Source: Coprinopsis marcescibilis
Lineage: Eukaryota > Basidiomycota > Agaricomycetes > Agaricales > Psathyrellaceae
Assembly: GCA_004369085.1 (NCBI GenBank)
Contig: ML210224.1
Coordinates: 62,001 to 126,000, forward strand
DNA: 64,000 nt
Reading direction: 5' to 3'
Positions 10,858-21,580 of the stretch are shown one piece after another. Both the position numbers and the translations under genes were made by a program. Position 1 is the stretch's first letter. Each line of letters begins with the position of its first letter. The notes beneath the pieces are model-generated. The model was not told where the DNA came from. It made no database searches and worked only from the letters and a program-made list of their open reading frames with translations.

Positions 10858-13782
10858 ATGAACAGGAATACATCCACACCTCCCAAGAATAAATCTCTGA
10901 CAATCCGTCTTTCAGAATCTGCAGTATACTTGCCCACCGACACCCCTAATGGACGTTCCAGGCGTAATTCAGAGACCAGGACCTCCATGTTGCGTGGTCT
11001 GCTAGTCCTCGAACTCGCAAAGCCGATGAAGATCTCGAATATATCAGTCGAGCTGATCGCGACTACGTTCAACGCATGGCCTGAAGGTTAGTTCTCATTG
11101 TCATTGGGCAGGAACAACCTCACAAAAACCCCAATATGCATGCTAGGCGTCGGAGCAAGGAGAATCGAAATCAAGGAGGAACATCATCCGTTCCATGCTT
11201 CCACAGTCTACTTTGATGCAAACACAACTTCGTCATTGCATCGACGGACCATGTCAATCGGTCCTGGAACAACAGCACACGGATACGACTACAATGACCT
11301 TGGTTGGGAAGACGATGAAGAGGAAGGACCGCCTCTTGTCACCACCGGAGAAGAGGGACACAACGCAGGCCTTGTGGATTCGCTAGGTCACAATACTGCT
11401 CGCTCACGACCTCTGCTCGTACCATCAGCAGAATCCTCGGATCGTCCATCAAGGCCAAGAAGAGTCAGTTTCGACTCTCAGAACTTCATTCGTGTTCCTG
11501 TGTCCCATAATGAAGATCTGGCAGACGTTCCGGTTCCGCCGTACTCTGCCGTCGATCCAGCATCACCTACCTTCGTCACGTCTCCCCTTTTCCCAACAAA
11601 CAATCCATCCGTGCATTACCTTCCCGTACATCGCGAAGCGAGTGTATCTCGCAGCCAGGATCCAGCTCAAGAACTTGAGGATTTCAGAACCTCTTTAAAT
11701 TCCAACCTAAGAGCCTATCCATTCAGTTCGCATCCTCCCATCTATCATTTCAAAACTCCAGTCTGACTTTTTGTGAATTCTAGGCAACTCGACACTATCC
11801 TTACGTTCCGGTGCCGACCGTTCCCTATCCCGCACCACCAGTAGACATATGGTCGACGTGCCTGAAGACGGTGACATGCCCGAATCAGGGCCAACCTTGA
11901 CGCGATTGTCGCCAACGAACCACTCTGGCTCACCCTCATTGGACGGTTCCGGCTCTAATTCTGGCGAGAACCTAGCGCAAACCACTTCCCCCGAACGCAG
12001 CCTCCTTCAGAGGGACCGTAGTCATAGTCGCGATGCTCTCTTATCACCAAATAACCCCTCTACAAGCCGAAGTAGAGATCGAGGTCGGAAAGACTCTCGC
12101 TTCAGTTTATCCGCAGTCACGGATGCGTTCAGAGAGGTCGTTCGGTCGACATCGTCCTCGCGTGCAGCCAGATTGATTCTTCCATCCTTGGAACGGTCGG
12201 AATCGGAGACCACCGCTTCTCTGTTTCGTAGTCGCAACAGGTCAACGGATGGGAGCTTGGTCTTTGACGAGAGACAGCGTTCTCGAGGCCGAACGATGGA
12301 TCGAAGGTTGCTGCCTGTCAGCGCTGAAGACGAATCGGAGGCTCAGCTCTCCGGTCTCAGTCCAACTCGCCTTACGAATTCGAGCATCTCGGATAGCGGA
12401 AGCCATACTCGGCAATCCTTGTCGCTTCCTCGCCCCAGTGTCGATGTTGGGAGGGTATTTGGGGAACATGACATCAAAGGCAAACCAGTCACCGGTCACG
12501 GGTGGAAGGAGTTCAAGAAAGGAACATATACCTATCCGATCTCTTTCAGCATACCCTGCACTGCACCTCCGACTCTGCAATCCAACTTTGGCTCTGTGGT
12601 CTGGCGATTGAATGCAACTGTGCACCGACCTGGTACTCTCACCAAGAAGTTGACCGCGAGTCGCGATGTTCTGGTTGTTTCCTGTCCGTCGGAAGACGAA
12701 ACGGAAGATACCGAGAACATTATCGTGGAACGTCCTTGGGAGCAGCAATTGCAATACTTGATCTCGATATCTGGAAGGAGTTTCTTCATCGGAGGAACAG
12801 TGCCTATCACCTTTACACTTATGCCTTTGGAGAAGGTCAAATTCCATCGATTCTCAGTTTTTATTGAAGGTAATTCTTCGTCGTTCTCTCTTTCAGATTC
12901 AATGGTCCTGATTGCTTCTATAGAGCGAGTAGATTACTATACCCACATGAGCCGCATCGCGAAATCTGACCCTGTCACTCGATTCGATTTGCTCTCTGTA
13001 AAGGGAGAAGGAGGAAAGAACGCTCCGCAGCTTCTTCCTCTCGACTCGGACGACGTCGACGCTCTGAAGAATTCCCCGTTATACTCCATCATGGACGCCG
13101 AAGCGGACGAGTCAGATATGGCCGCGATGATGATGGGCCCAGGTCCATGGACGTTCCACCAGGATTTGAAACTGCCTGCCTCCTGTAAAAGGATGAAATT
13201 TACTAATAAGAACCGCCGGGCCAACATTGTAGTCACCCACTTGCTGAAAACAGTCATGAGGGTGGAAAGAGGCGACGATACCCACAAGGACAAGTCTGGG
13301 AAGAGAAGGTTATTCGATATTGTGGTGCAGACACCCATTCATATCCTTTCTGTGAGCAACATTCAGATTGCCGTCGATGCATCACTCACTGACACGGTGT
13401 CCTTTCGGCACAGTGCCGTTGCAATCCTGACTGGATCTCCCTACCTCGTTACTCAGAAAGCTTTAGCGATGATTCCCCAGTCACTCCAACCTGCCCTTGC
13501 GAGATCAACCGACAGCAACAATCCGAGGCCTCTCCGTTTTCAGCCCGGAGGAGGCCATTTTCGTCAGCGGGGGAGTCCAGTAGCAGCACTACTGTAAACC
13601 AGAGTGCTTCCGCCTCACCGCTGGCAGCATCGGATTCGACAACGGCACCCGCATTCCAAACTAGCCAGCACTTCGAAAGGTTGGTGTCAGGTCTCGAAAC
13701 CGAATTTGGCGAACACCCACCATCCTATGCTTCTGTTGTGGATACCCCATCTCCCGGAATATACGTCTCAGTTTCGACATAA
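10858..13782 (+). CDS. Arrestin-domain protein, Rsp5-type ubiquitin-ligase adaptor
   Basis: 896 residues from five exons (10858..11086, 11147..11725, 11784..12869, 12924..13351, 13414..13782). The first exon has the arrestin N-lobe start (SLTIRLSESAVYL). A Ser/Arg-rich disordered insert of several hundred residues follows, then the second part of the arrestin fold (KGTYTYPISFSIP, FIEERVDYYTHM across intron 12870..12923). The block HILSCRCNPDWISLPRYSE is created by splicing out 13352..13413. Near the C-terminus HPPSYASV supplies a PPxY motif of the kind bound by WW domains of Rsp5. Such adaptors direct ubiquitination and endocytosis of plasma-membrane transporters. An apparent frameshift near 13,400 is explained by the last intron. 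Confidence 0.93.
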
Positions 13783-14088
13783 TGGCCATTGATTCTATCT
13801 TTTAAAGTTCCCCGAGTTTTATTTCGTTCCTGCTGTTTTCAGGATCCGTCTCCGCTTTCATTCGCATCCTATCTTACTCAACGACGCTTCATATTCAATA
13901 CACTACGCTGACCTTAATTAAAGTACGCCTTTCAATTTTGATTCCGATTTGGATCTACCGGGCAAAACGTCATGGGGAGTGTGGGTCTTTCCAATTATAT
14001 TGTACATAATTATGATGTCTAGAAAGTGTGTCGTGTAGATTAGTATACAAACAAATATAAGTGGTATCGTCTAGTCCTCCCTGCAAAG
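13783..14088. other. Convergent intergenic region, no gene seen
   Basis: 306 bp between the arrestin stop (plus) and the TIM22 stop (minus), AT-rich, presumably two facing 3' UTRs. Confidence 0.5.
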
Positions 14089-14804
14089 TCATATTAGAAA
14101 CCAGAGGGATACACAGTGAGCTGCGACGTACTCGGCTGGTTCTCTTCTCAAGAACGTATCTATTGCTGCAGAGAACGCGGCGAACGCCAGTCCTCCTCCG
14201 ACAGCAGCTTTTGGCCCCGAATTCCGGGCGAGGAAACCTCCAGCCAAGAAACCGGAGGCGACGGAGTTGTAGATGTCGTTTTTGGCGCGGTACTAAAGGA
14301 ACTGCTTTCAGAGGTCTGTTCAGCCACGAAAGTATTGGATAGAAACGTACAGACTCGACCACGCATTCTATACCAGCGTACAGCGCGCCGACCTTTGCAA
14401 ACCCACGACCACTGGTCCACATGCCCTTCCCCATTTCTTTGAAGATTGCACCGGCCTTTTGTGTTGTGTTCATTCCAGCTTGCGTTTGTGACCGTAGATA
14501 CGGATCTTCGTAGGCAAATGACGCAGACATGAGGGAGAAGAAAGCACCAATGCCGAAACCTATAGTTCGGGGAGAATACGTGTAAGAGGGCGCAAAAATG
14601 CTGCATCTACGCAAACGTACCAGCACCACCAGCAAGCACTGTCTTCGCTGCACAAGATTCCATGGCTATTCCCGCAAACCTCTCCCACTTCCGCTGCTGG
14701 TCGTACATCGGCCTGTCTTCTTCAGTCCAGCCAGGTGGTAGGGGCTCCTTCCCTGGTGCCCATATTGGCACCTTGCCTGGAAGGTGATTTGTGCTTGGAT
14801 TCAT
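14089..14804 (-). CDS. TIM22: Mitochondrial import inner membrane translocase subunit Tim22
   Basis: Channel subunit of the carrier translocase, which inserts multi-spanning proteins such as metabolite carriers into the mitochondrial inner membrane. 198 residues in three exons (14804..14621, 14559..14351, 14292..14089; introns 61 and 58 nt). After splicing the Tim17/22/23-family landmarks appear in order: [80 protein letters not shown]. The start chosen gives the short proline-rich N-terminus usual for the family ([15 protein letters not shown]). Upstream in-frame codons lack an ATG. Cys residues near the first and third helices are in the expected places. Confidence 0.92.
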
Positions 14805-15167
14805 GTCCCTGTCGAAGTGAGACTCGAAGCCGTCGTCGGTGCCAGCGAGATACGCGGTCAAGTTGCAACAATGGAGCGGTGCCAGAAATGTGCTGGAAGT
14901 TGCCGAAAATTGACAAGTCACCGGTGTTTGTGCTTGTTGCGCCGATGTGAGATTAGGCGCCCTCTCATCAGCCCCTCCGAGTCGAGTTTTCTCCGCAAAA
15001 TACGCTCGCAATCCGTCATAGTCACAAGTTGAGAAGTCATTGTCCTCCTGATGAGCTCAGGTGACCGCTATCGTATTCTTGACCTGTCTATTCTGACTGG
15101 CAGAGCTCCAGTCTTCATGTTTCGTTTTGCCTTTTTAACTTTTCAGTTCTGGAACACTATGTTAATG
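14805..15167. other. Intergenic, no gene seen
   Basis: 363 bp. The part nearest 14,805 is open in the TIM22 frame up to about 15,011 but has no ATG in that frame. A short ATG-initiated frame at 15,000-15,040 (minus) could be an upstream exon or leader. Otherwise 5' flank of TIM22 and 3' flank of the acetyltransferase gene. Confidence 0.4.
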
Positions 15168-16039
15168 TTAATCGACAGAGAGTCCTTCCGAGAATCTCTT
15201 GTAGAATACAAAAGCATCGATAAACTCCTCCCCATTGCCGTCTTTTCTCTTTAGTCGTCCAGCAGATGGAATTATTCCTGCCTTCGTGAACCCGAGGCTC
15301 TCCCAGATTCTTTCAGAAACCCATGGGATCAACAAAGAGACTAAGTATACAAAGATACAAAGAAAGCAGGCTCACCTGACAGACGCAATATTTTTGACGT
15401 AAACAAGGTTGAATACACTTGCTTGGTATCCAAGCTTTGGGGCATAGTGAAGGTAAGATTTCCCGAGGAGCTTCCCATACCGCCGACCTTGCATGTTTGG
15501 AGGCACAACGAATCCGGCGTTGCAGATCTACGAATAAAACTGTTAAGTTTGCTTCACTGCTGCTCTCAGCCTTCTTACATGTGAAGATCTTCCTGGATAG
15601 TTGGGCTTGACCTGCCATAATCAGATGTCGTTTCACGTCAAGATGGTTCAACAGAGCTCACATAGTAAAAACCTGCGACAGACTCCCTCCAATTATCTGA
15701 GTTTAATTCCGCTACTGGTGCCAATGCTCCGTCTACTAAATCTTGTGGATCGGCTAAAGAAATCCCCAAAAACACGTCTGCAGAGAAAAAGTAGGCGAGA
15801 AAGGTCTCTTTATTCATCTCCCCCTCTTGCGGATAGGTCAGTCCATCCTCGACAACCTTTTCGAAAACTTCATGCAGATAGTCTAAAAGACCAGGACATT
15901 TCTGGGCCCTTTGAAGAGTCAAATGGTGAACTACGATTCCTCCTGGGTTGTCAATTCCGGTCGCGTTGGTCCACAATGTGGCTGGAAGAGGGCTTAAACT
16001 CCCCGAATTTGGTCGACCGATAGCTCCATAGGCAGACAT
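15168..16039 (-). CDS. GNAT-family N-acetyltransferase
   Basis: Acetyl-CoA-dependent acetyltransferase. The ATG at 16039 starts the first exon; two introns split the core and a third precedes the last exon. After splicing, FYYVKPNYPGRSSH leads into ICNAGFVVPPNMQGRRYGKL, where the Q/R-x-x-G-x-G/A-like acetyl-CoA loop lies (QGRRYG). Then come GYQASVFNLVYVKNIASVRI and WESLGFTKAG, the typical motif B end of GNAT domains. A conserved C-terminal block (GRLKRKDGNGEEFIDAFVFY) is shared with fungal members of unknown substrate. It ends at a TAA at 15168. Substrate cannot be told from sequence. Confidence 0.88.
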
Positions 16040-16262
16040 AGCACGAGGATCTTACAGGGAGTCCAGAGAGGGAAAGAGTATGTGTCGAAAATCAAAAGCC
16101 AGATAGTAACGGACAATATGGTACATATGATATGGATAACAAACGGGCCGGAAATCCACCGAATAATCCAGAAGAACTTCCCTCGATAATCCTTGGACTC
16201 GAGGATGCGATAGATAGATAACCCTACGCGTAGCATTCGCACCGATGTACACTGTGTGTACA

Positions 16263-17084
16263 TCAGAGCGCGGGCATCATGCAAACGGACGATGTCCCGG
16301 AATAGGGGCTGGCTTTAGGTTCCGATGGTCTGGATGAGATACGAATGGTTAGCTCTCCAGTTCCAGATAGCATTGAGAGAACGGAGCATATTCACAAAGA
16401 GTTGGCCACCATCCAGGCCTCATGCCGAAATGTTGACACGGCTTCCATGTCTGATTCTCGGTCCGCCCTCCAGGCCCTCTTCTCCAGAATATAGGCGATA
16501 TCGCTAAAGCCCCTCGCACAATCGCGATGTGCTGAAGGGTGGGCGTAGAACATCTCGCGATGGGTAAAGATGGTTTCGACGTACTCCCCGCTTGTAGTCT
16601 GGAATTCTTCTATCTGTGATCGGATGGCCTGTAGGTATGCACACCCGTAATAGGCTGGAGTTTCTTCTTGACCGGTACTTAAGCTTGATTCCGAGCATTC
16701 CGAGCCCTCGTCCGACTCCTAATTCACGTAAAAATTACGAGAAGTAGCGGCTAATGTCAGAGGACAGTACCTGATACAGAAGGTCCTCCATCATAAGATC
16801 TTCGTGGTCTGCCTTTTCTGGACGCCCGACGGCGTAAGCGCCGGCTACCTGTCTCCACAATATCGTCAGCAATGAACAGATCGGAGAGTGTGTTCGCCTC
16901 ACTTGCTTCTCTCCCAAATTCATAGTTTCCAACAGCCCGCACAGATCCATGTCGAAGTATCCGTTCGTGGGTGAATGTTGCTACATTGCCGAATACTGTT
17001 AGCTTCGAATACTACGCGGCGTATGTGTACCATCCGCCTGACCTCGGGTTCTTGAACAACTAGGACTGTAGTGCCGTTATACAT
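16263..17084 (-). CDS. Hypothetical protein, 199 residues, five exons
   Basis: I do not recognise the family. Five exons (17084..17031, 16980..16903, 16848..16771, 16718..16396, 16329..16263) with four well-formed introns of 50-66 nt join into one uninterrupted frame. That consistency argues for a real gene. The product is soluble and mainly helical: an acidic first half (MDLCGLLETMNLGEKQ, HEDLMMEDLLYQ), an acidic/serine linker, then a Tyr- and Arg-rich helical region (IRSQIEEFQTTSGEYVETIF, FSDIAYILEKRAWRADRE). The last intron is the weakest; without it the protein stops at a TGA at 16393..16395, 22 residues shorter. No signal peptide or membrane segment. Confidence 0.6.
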
Positions 17085-17625
17085 GTTTTCCGGATAGTCA
17101 CAAATTAAGGGATGTGAAGAGAAGACAGAGGAATATGGCAAGTAGACCCGTGCCACTTTACCTATTTAATAGTCTCAATGAAGAGCCTCGTTGGGGAGGC
17201 ATGTTTCTACTTCGGATGTAGTTCTGTCAACCTCATGGATGAGGCGTTTGTGAAGTAGAGTAGTCCACGAGACCGTTTTAGTAGATCCACGATGCAGCTG
17301 CAGGTGCTTATCGATAACCTTGGCGCACAAACGATGTAGATCGATTGGCAGAAAGAATCTAGTGATAAATAATCTATAGTTGTGAATGATGTAGCACCAG
17401 CAAACAGGAAAGGTAATCAAAAAAGGAAGCAAACAACCCAGAAGCCCGACATAGTGGAGGTGAGCACATAAAACAGCATTAAATCTAACGTCTACTACTG
17501 CAGGAATTGTAAATTATTCCGTAACGTGTCGTGGAAATTCGTCGATCGTCGTAGATTCTGGTCATAGAAGCTTTCGTATCCGAAGGTCGCGTGTCCGCCT
17601 TAAACCTAGTCGCGTTGTTGGCTTG
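17085..17625. other. Intergenic, no secure gene
   Basis: Contains a minus-strand frame (17175..17432) that begins hydrophobic and continues without any family resemblance. It could be 5' leader of the 199-residue gene. Nothing else recognised. Confidence 0.4.
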
Positions 17626-20600
17626 TTACGGCTCTGCTCCCGGGGTTGTATGAGTAGTGTACGTCGTGTGTTGAGAGGCCGAGTCAGAGTCAGGGTTAGT
17701 TTTGTATTCCTTCGGAACAAGGACAGCACGATCGATGGCAACGGGAAGACCCCTGTGACGTCCACGGATCATGACCAGACAAACAATCAACTTTGAAAGA
17801 GGTGAGAAAGCACCCGATAGTGAGTAATTGGCCTGTGAAGGGCTGGGGTTAGCAATCACAACCGTAGAGATTGGAGGAATAACTAACGGTAGCCAAACCG
17901 AGACTGAGGCCAACGGTTCCATAAGCAGACACCAGCTCAAACACTAGTCGTGAATCAAGCAAATGTCCTGAATGCGGAAGGTAAACGGATACTTACGAAT
18001 GGTGAATATGTTAATTGAGGAGATTGTGAGAGGGTCGTCGATTTTGCTTCGCTGGGAAATTTTCAGTCCAAGCCAATCAAGCCTCCGGGTTCGCTTACTT
18101 CGATGATGCATACCAGGAATAAGGCAAGGCCCATCCACCACATGTCTGGAGGCTCATCGGTGAACGGAGTGCACGTAGCTCATGAAGTGTTCAAACGCAC
18201 CGAATGCCAGTTGCTGACGTACGTGCATCGCAAGATAGCGACTCCACACGGTCATTCTAGACCCCTGGTTGTCAAAGGTTTCTTCTTGATCCTCGTCGTC
18301 TTCAGGAAATATTCCCAGAGAGGTTTCCTCGTAGACGTTGGTGGAACGAACACTAATGGAGATGAGCAATGTGTAGGATGGCAGAGGTTGTGTATACAAT
18401 ATACCTCATGGCGATTGGGTCTGCGGAAACATGTAAGCGTGTTGTATCTGGCAAATGTTCCCTGAAATAACTTACAAACACTGATATACATCATGATTGT
18501 GTACAATACTCTGGAGGGAAGAATTAGACGGTTCAGAAAGACCGACAGCCAACTTACTTGACAGCTGGTGCGAGAGCGGCGAGAGGAACGATAGCAAAGC
18601 CTGCAGCACGTACAGCAACAGCTTGCATAAGTCCATCCATGACCCTAATGTTAACTGGGATGGATTGTATGACTTCGTTGCCGATATCCAGAACCAGGAA
18701 GAAAGTCCAGTCTACCACGCTGAAGTGAATGGTGAGACTGATACCATGGTCAAGTAACGCGCTTTCTTACGTCAATGCGAATACAACCGTTAGAAGAAAC
18801 CATGTTTGGTGAGAGGGAAACAGGTAGAGATAGCAGCGTCGAGGGTGGTCAAGTAAGAAATCGAGAATTCGACGCTTTGGGCTGTCTTTTCGCGCCACCT
18901 TGGACATGACCCATCTGAGAAAGCGAGATGTGTTTAACTTCGAACTAAGACCGGAGAGTGAATACCCACATAGAAAGTCGAAGGCTAAAAAGGCAACATA
19001 AGTTTAGTAAACGTCGCTATGGAAGGCAGCACAGCACGTACAAAATCGGCTAATAACTAAAGGTCAGTAATATCCCTTTGAAAATTCATGTTACTCACAA
19101 AGCATGTATTCCCTGCAAAAACCAGGAATACCATGAAAAGCACCATCAAGTAAGCGGATTGGAAGGGGAGCATAGATTGGTCCACAAGGGAAGTCCCAGT
19201 GTTAGTGTAAGCAGAGACGACTTGGAAAGCAGAAAACCTGAGAAATTGTTGGTTAGTTACACAAGTTCCAGCAGACTTGTCGGGGCTTACCAGACAGAAT
19301 TCACTGGTTTGACAAGTTGTGGTACTTCGAAAGCATATCTCCACTCGTCTGTCGAGATATAAGGGGTTATAGCAACAAACGCAACAACTTGAACGGCAAA
19401 GTGATACTGCAAATCAAAGTTAACAGATAATCTGAGATGCGAATGCACCACCACGTACAACAAATATGATCTTCAACAAAAGCGACACAGCTTCGTACTC
19501 GATACAGGCAAGATCTTGCAATACAATGGGAGACCCATCTTGGAAGTTGGAGTTCCTGCGGACCCTGATGGGACCTTTAACGTAGGATGCATACTTTGCG
19601 CCTACTTGATTCGTGGGTGTCGATACCAAGGAAGTGGTTGCAGGGATTGTCAGCGTGCGGTGCAGCCTTCGCTTTAACGAGGGAAACATTCGCTCGAGCA
19701 GCGACTGGATTAGACCAAACGGCATAGGAAATCCGCCAAACCCCTGGTGTTTGCGACCATGCGACCGAGTAGTAGTAGCTTGTGAATTATGGGTGTAGCC
19801 GGTTCGAGTCGAATAAACTGTTGGGGTATGCTGGAAAGAAACGTGCGTTGGAACGCGGGGGAAATTGTTATGTGACACGCGGTCTGCATCATTTTACTAT
19901 GAGCACCATCCCATGATAGATTCTGCACAGTGCCTCACCGGTGCTATCTTCGAATTCTTCCTGAATCTCATCTCCTACATGCGGGATACGATGTCTAGCA
20001 TTCGGTCTTGGAAGATCGGCAAACTCGATTGTTGTTGTCCGGGGTAATCCGACTCCATTCGTGCTAGCGAGATTAAACAGTTCTAGAGGTCAAGTGTCTG
20101 TTAGTACAGTTAAGGCTATAGCCAGAGAAGCAACAAACCTCCAGCTTTCCTGAAGGGATTGATGTGAGTAGGAGTTAATGTGACAAGACGGGAAGACGCA
20201 CTCTGAAGAGTCGTGTTCTCGGGAAGAATTCGAGCTCACTTGTCGAGATAAGGCAGGCGTATGGCTTGGAGTCCCTTCCGCACTGGGTGGTGTGACCCGA
20301 ACGCGGGATTCATTGGTGATATGACCACTGGGGTTGATAATTTGAGGGTCTACTTCTAGTCGTCGGATCATAGACACGTCGACCTGCTTTGCTAGATTAT
20401 CTCCGGCATCTGAATTGGATGAAAGGGACCCGTTTGGACTAGTGATGCCAATGCTGCGAAGAAATCGGAGGAACGTGCTCCCTTTCGCCTCCTCTGCAAG
20501 TTTCTTTTGCCGCAGGTATTCAGCGACGTGCGTAGAACGTTTTTGGATATATCGCCTTGAGATAGTTGAGCTTGTATTTCGAGAACGAGTTGAAGGACGC

Positions 20601-20878
20601 ACTTTCGGATGAATACGACAAACCAAGACACTACAATCTATCAGAGAGTCGTCAGTCATATGCCTGGAATTGAAGGGACACAACGCACAGGGCTTCCAAT
20701 ACACATCTGGATGAACAGGATAACCTGCTGCCATGGCGTCAATGAGCTTAGGTCTACTGACGCTAGCCCACAAACCGCCATTGCGCTGACACAGTTAAAG
20801 AGAGAGTCGATGTACGAAATCTTGACTTCGCCATTGGACAGATAGAAGATAATTGAGAAAAAGAGGGGAGTAAATGTA
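17626..20878 (-). CDS. Trk/Ktr-family potassium transporter
   Basis: Plasma-membrane K+ uptake system of the TrkH/Trk1 superfamily. About nine short introns interrupt it. The spliced product shows the four pore-helix/selectivity segments in order: SAMAVCGLASVDLSS (P1), SAYTNTGTSLVDQSM (P2), VRAAGFAIVPLAAL (P3) and VSAYGTVGLSLG (P4), each with the expected filter Gly. Membrane helices flank each. A long cytosolic, serine-rich loop of about 300 residues between P1 and P2 (20,600 to 19,500) matches the large loop of yeast Trk1. The C-terminus ends with HTTPGAEP. The exon encoding TFTPLFFSIIFYLSNGE begins at 20878; a short 5' exon with the start codon should lie upstream but I could not place it, so the 5' boundary is incomplete. 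Confidence 0.93.
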
Positions 20879-21580
20879 CTAGGATTGTTGTTAGCGAACA
20901 GCCAGTCAGACCGCGACGATAGACTATTGGACTTGCAAGAAAAGGATGTGGATTCGGTAGAAGTTGAGGTGCTTAGAGAGGCGATTCCATATGCCGCGCC
21001 GGTCGTTCGTTGTGTGTTCACCCTCAGGCATCATTTGGGCAAGCAACAGCTCTTGCGGCTAGCCTGAGAAGGCAGAGACGATAGTGGTAGATGAAGCAGA
21101 GAAAGGAGGGACTTGAGGGCCTGAAAGACGGCGATATGTGTTTATAACGACATCTGGAACGTGGACAATGACCAACTGAAACGGAGCTGTGGTTTCCAAT
21201 ATTTCAACTTCCGAGACCGCCAAGAGCACCGCACGATCCGGCCACAATTCCATTTTCAAAACTTCTTTCTCCCCTTAAACTCAAAAACTGACCCAGAGTT
21301 GAAGAACAACGGTCATATTACTGGTGGGCTAAATGTAGACGTGTCTATGCAAAACTGTCCGTTGTGGGAGCCATAGGAATCGATACATGTACATGCAACC
21401 TAACGCCACATATGTTATGGAAAACAGGTGATTGTATTTCCTACAAGAGAATGTGCAAGCGGCAACGGTACCCGGAATACGAAAAATAACAAGGATGTAA
21501 AGAGGGAATGTAGTGCAAATAGCGGAATGCGGTAAGTAAAAGAAAAGGTGACGGGACCAAAGCGTGTGTATTAAAAGTGG
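20879..21580. other. Region between Trk and eIF4G; Trk 5' exon expected here
   Basis: The Trk start codon and first exon should lie in 20,900-21,300 but no convincing donor/ATG pair joins the known frame. The ORF at 21059..21259 (minus) shows no family resemblance. From 21,300 to 21,580 the sequence looks like the eIF4G 3' UTR. Confidence 0.4.

Noticed and set aside
13340..13600. Apparent frameshift in the arrestin gene
   Set aside because: A 62 nt GT-AG intron (13352..13413) restores the family motif CRCNPDWISLPRYSE and the frame to the stop at 13782.
13970..14653. A 227-codon minus-strand ORF across the TIM22 locus
   Set aside because: It reads through both introns of TIM22; the spliced frame carries the conserved family sequence.
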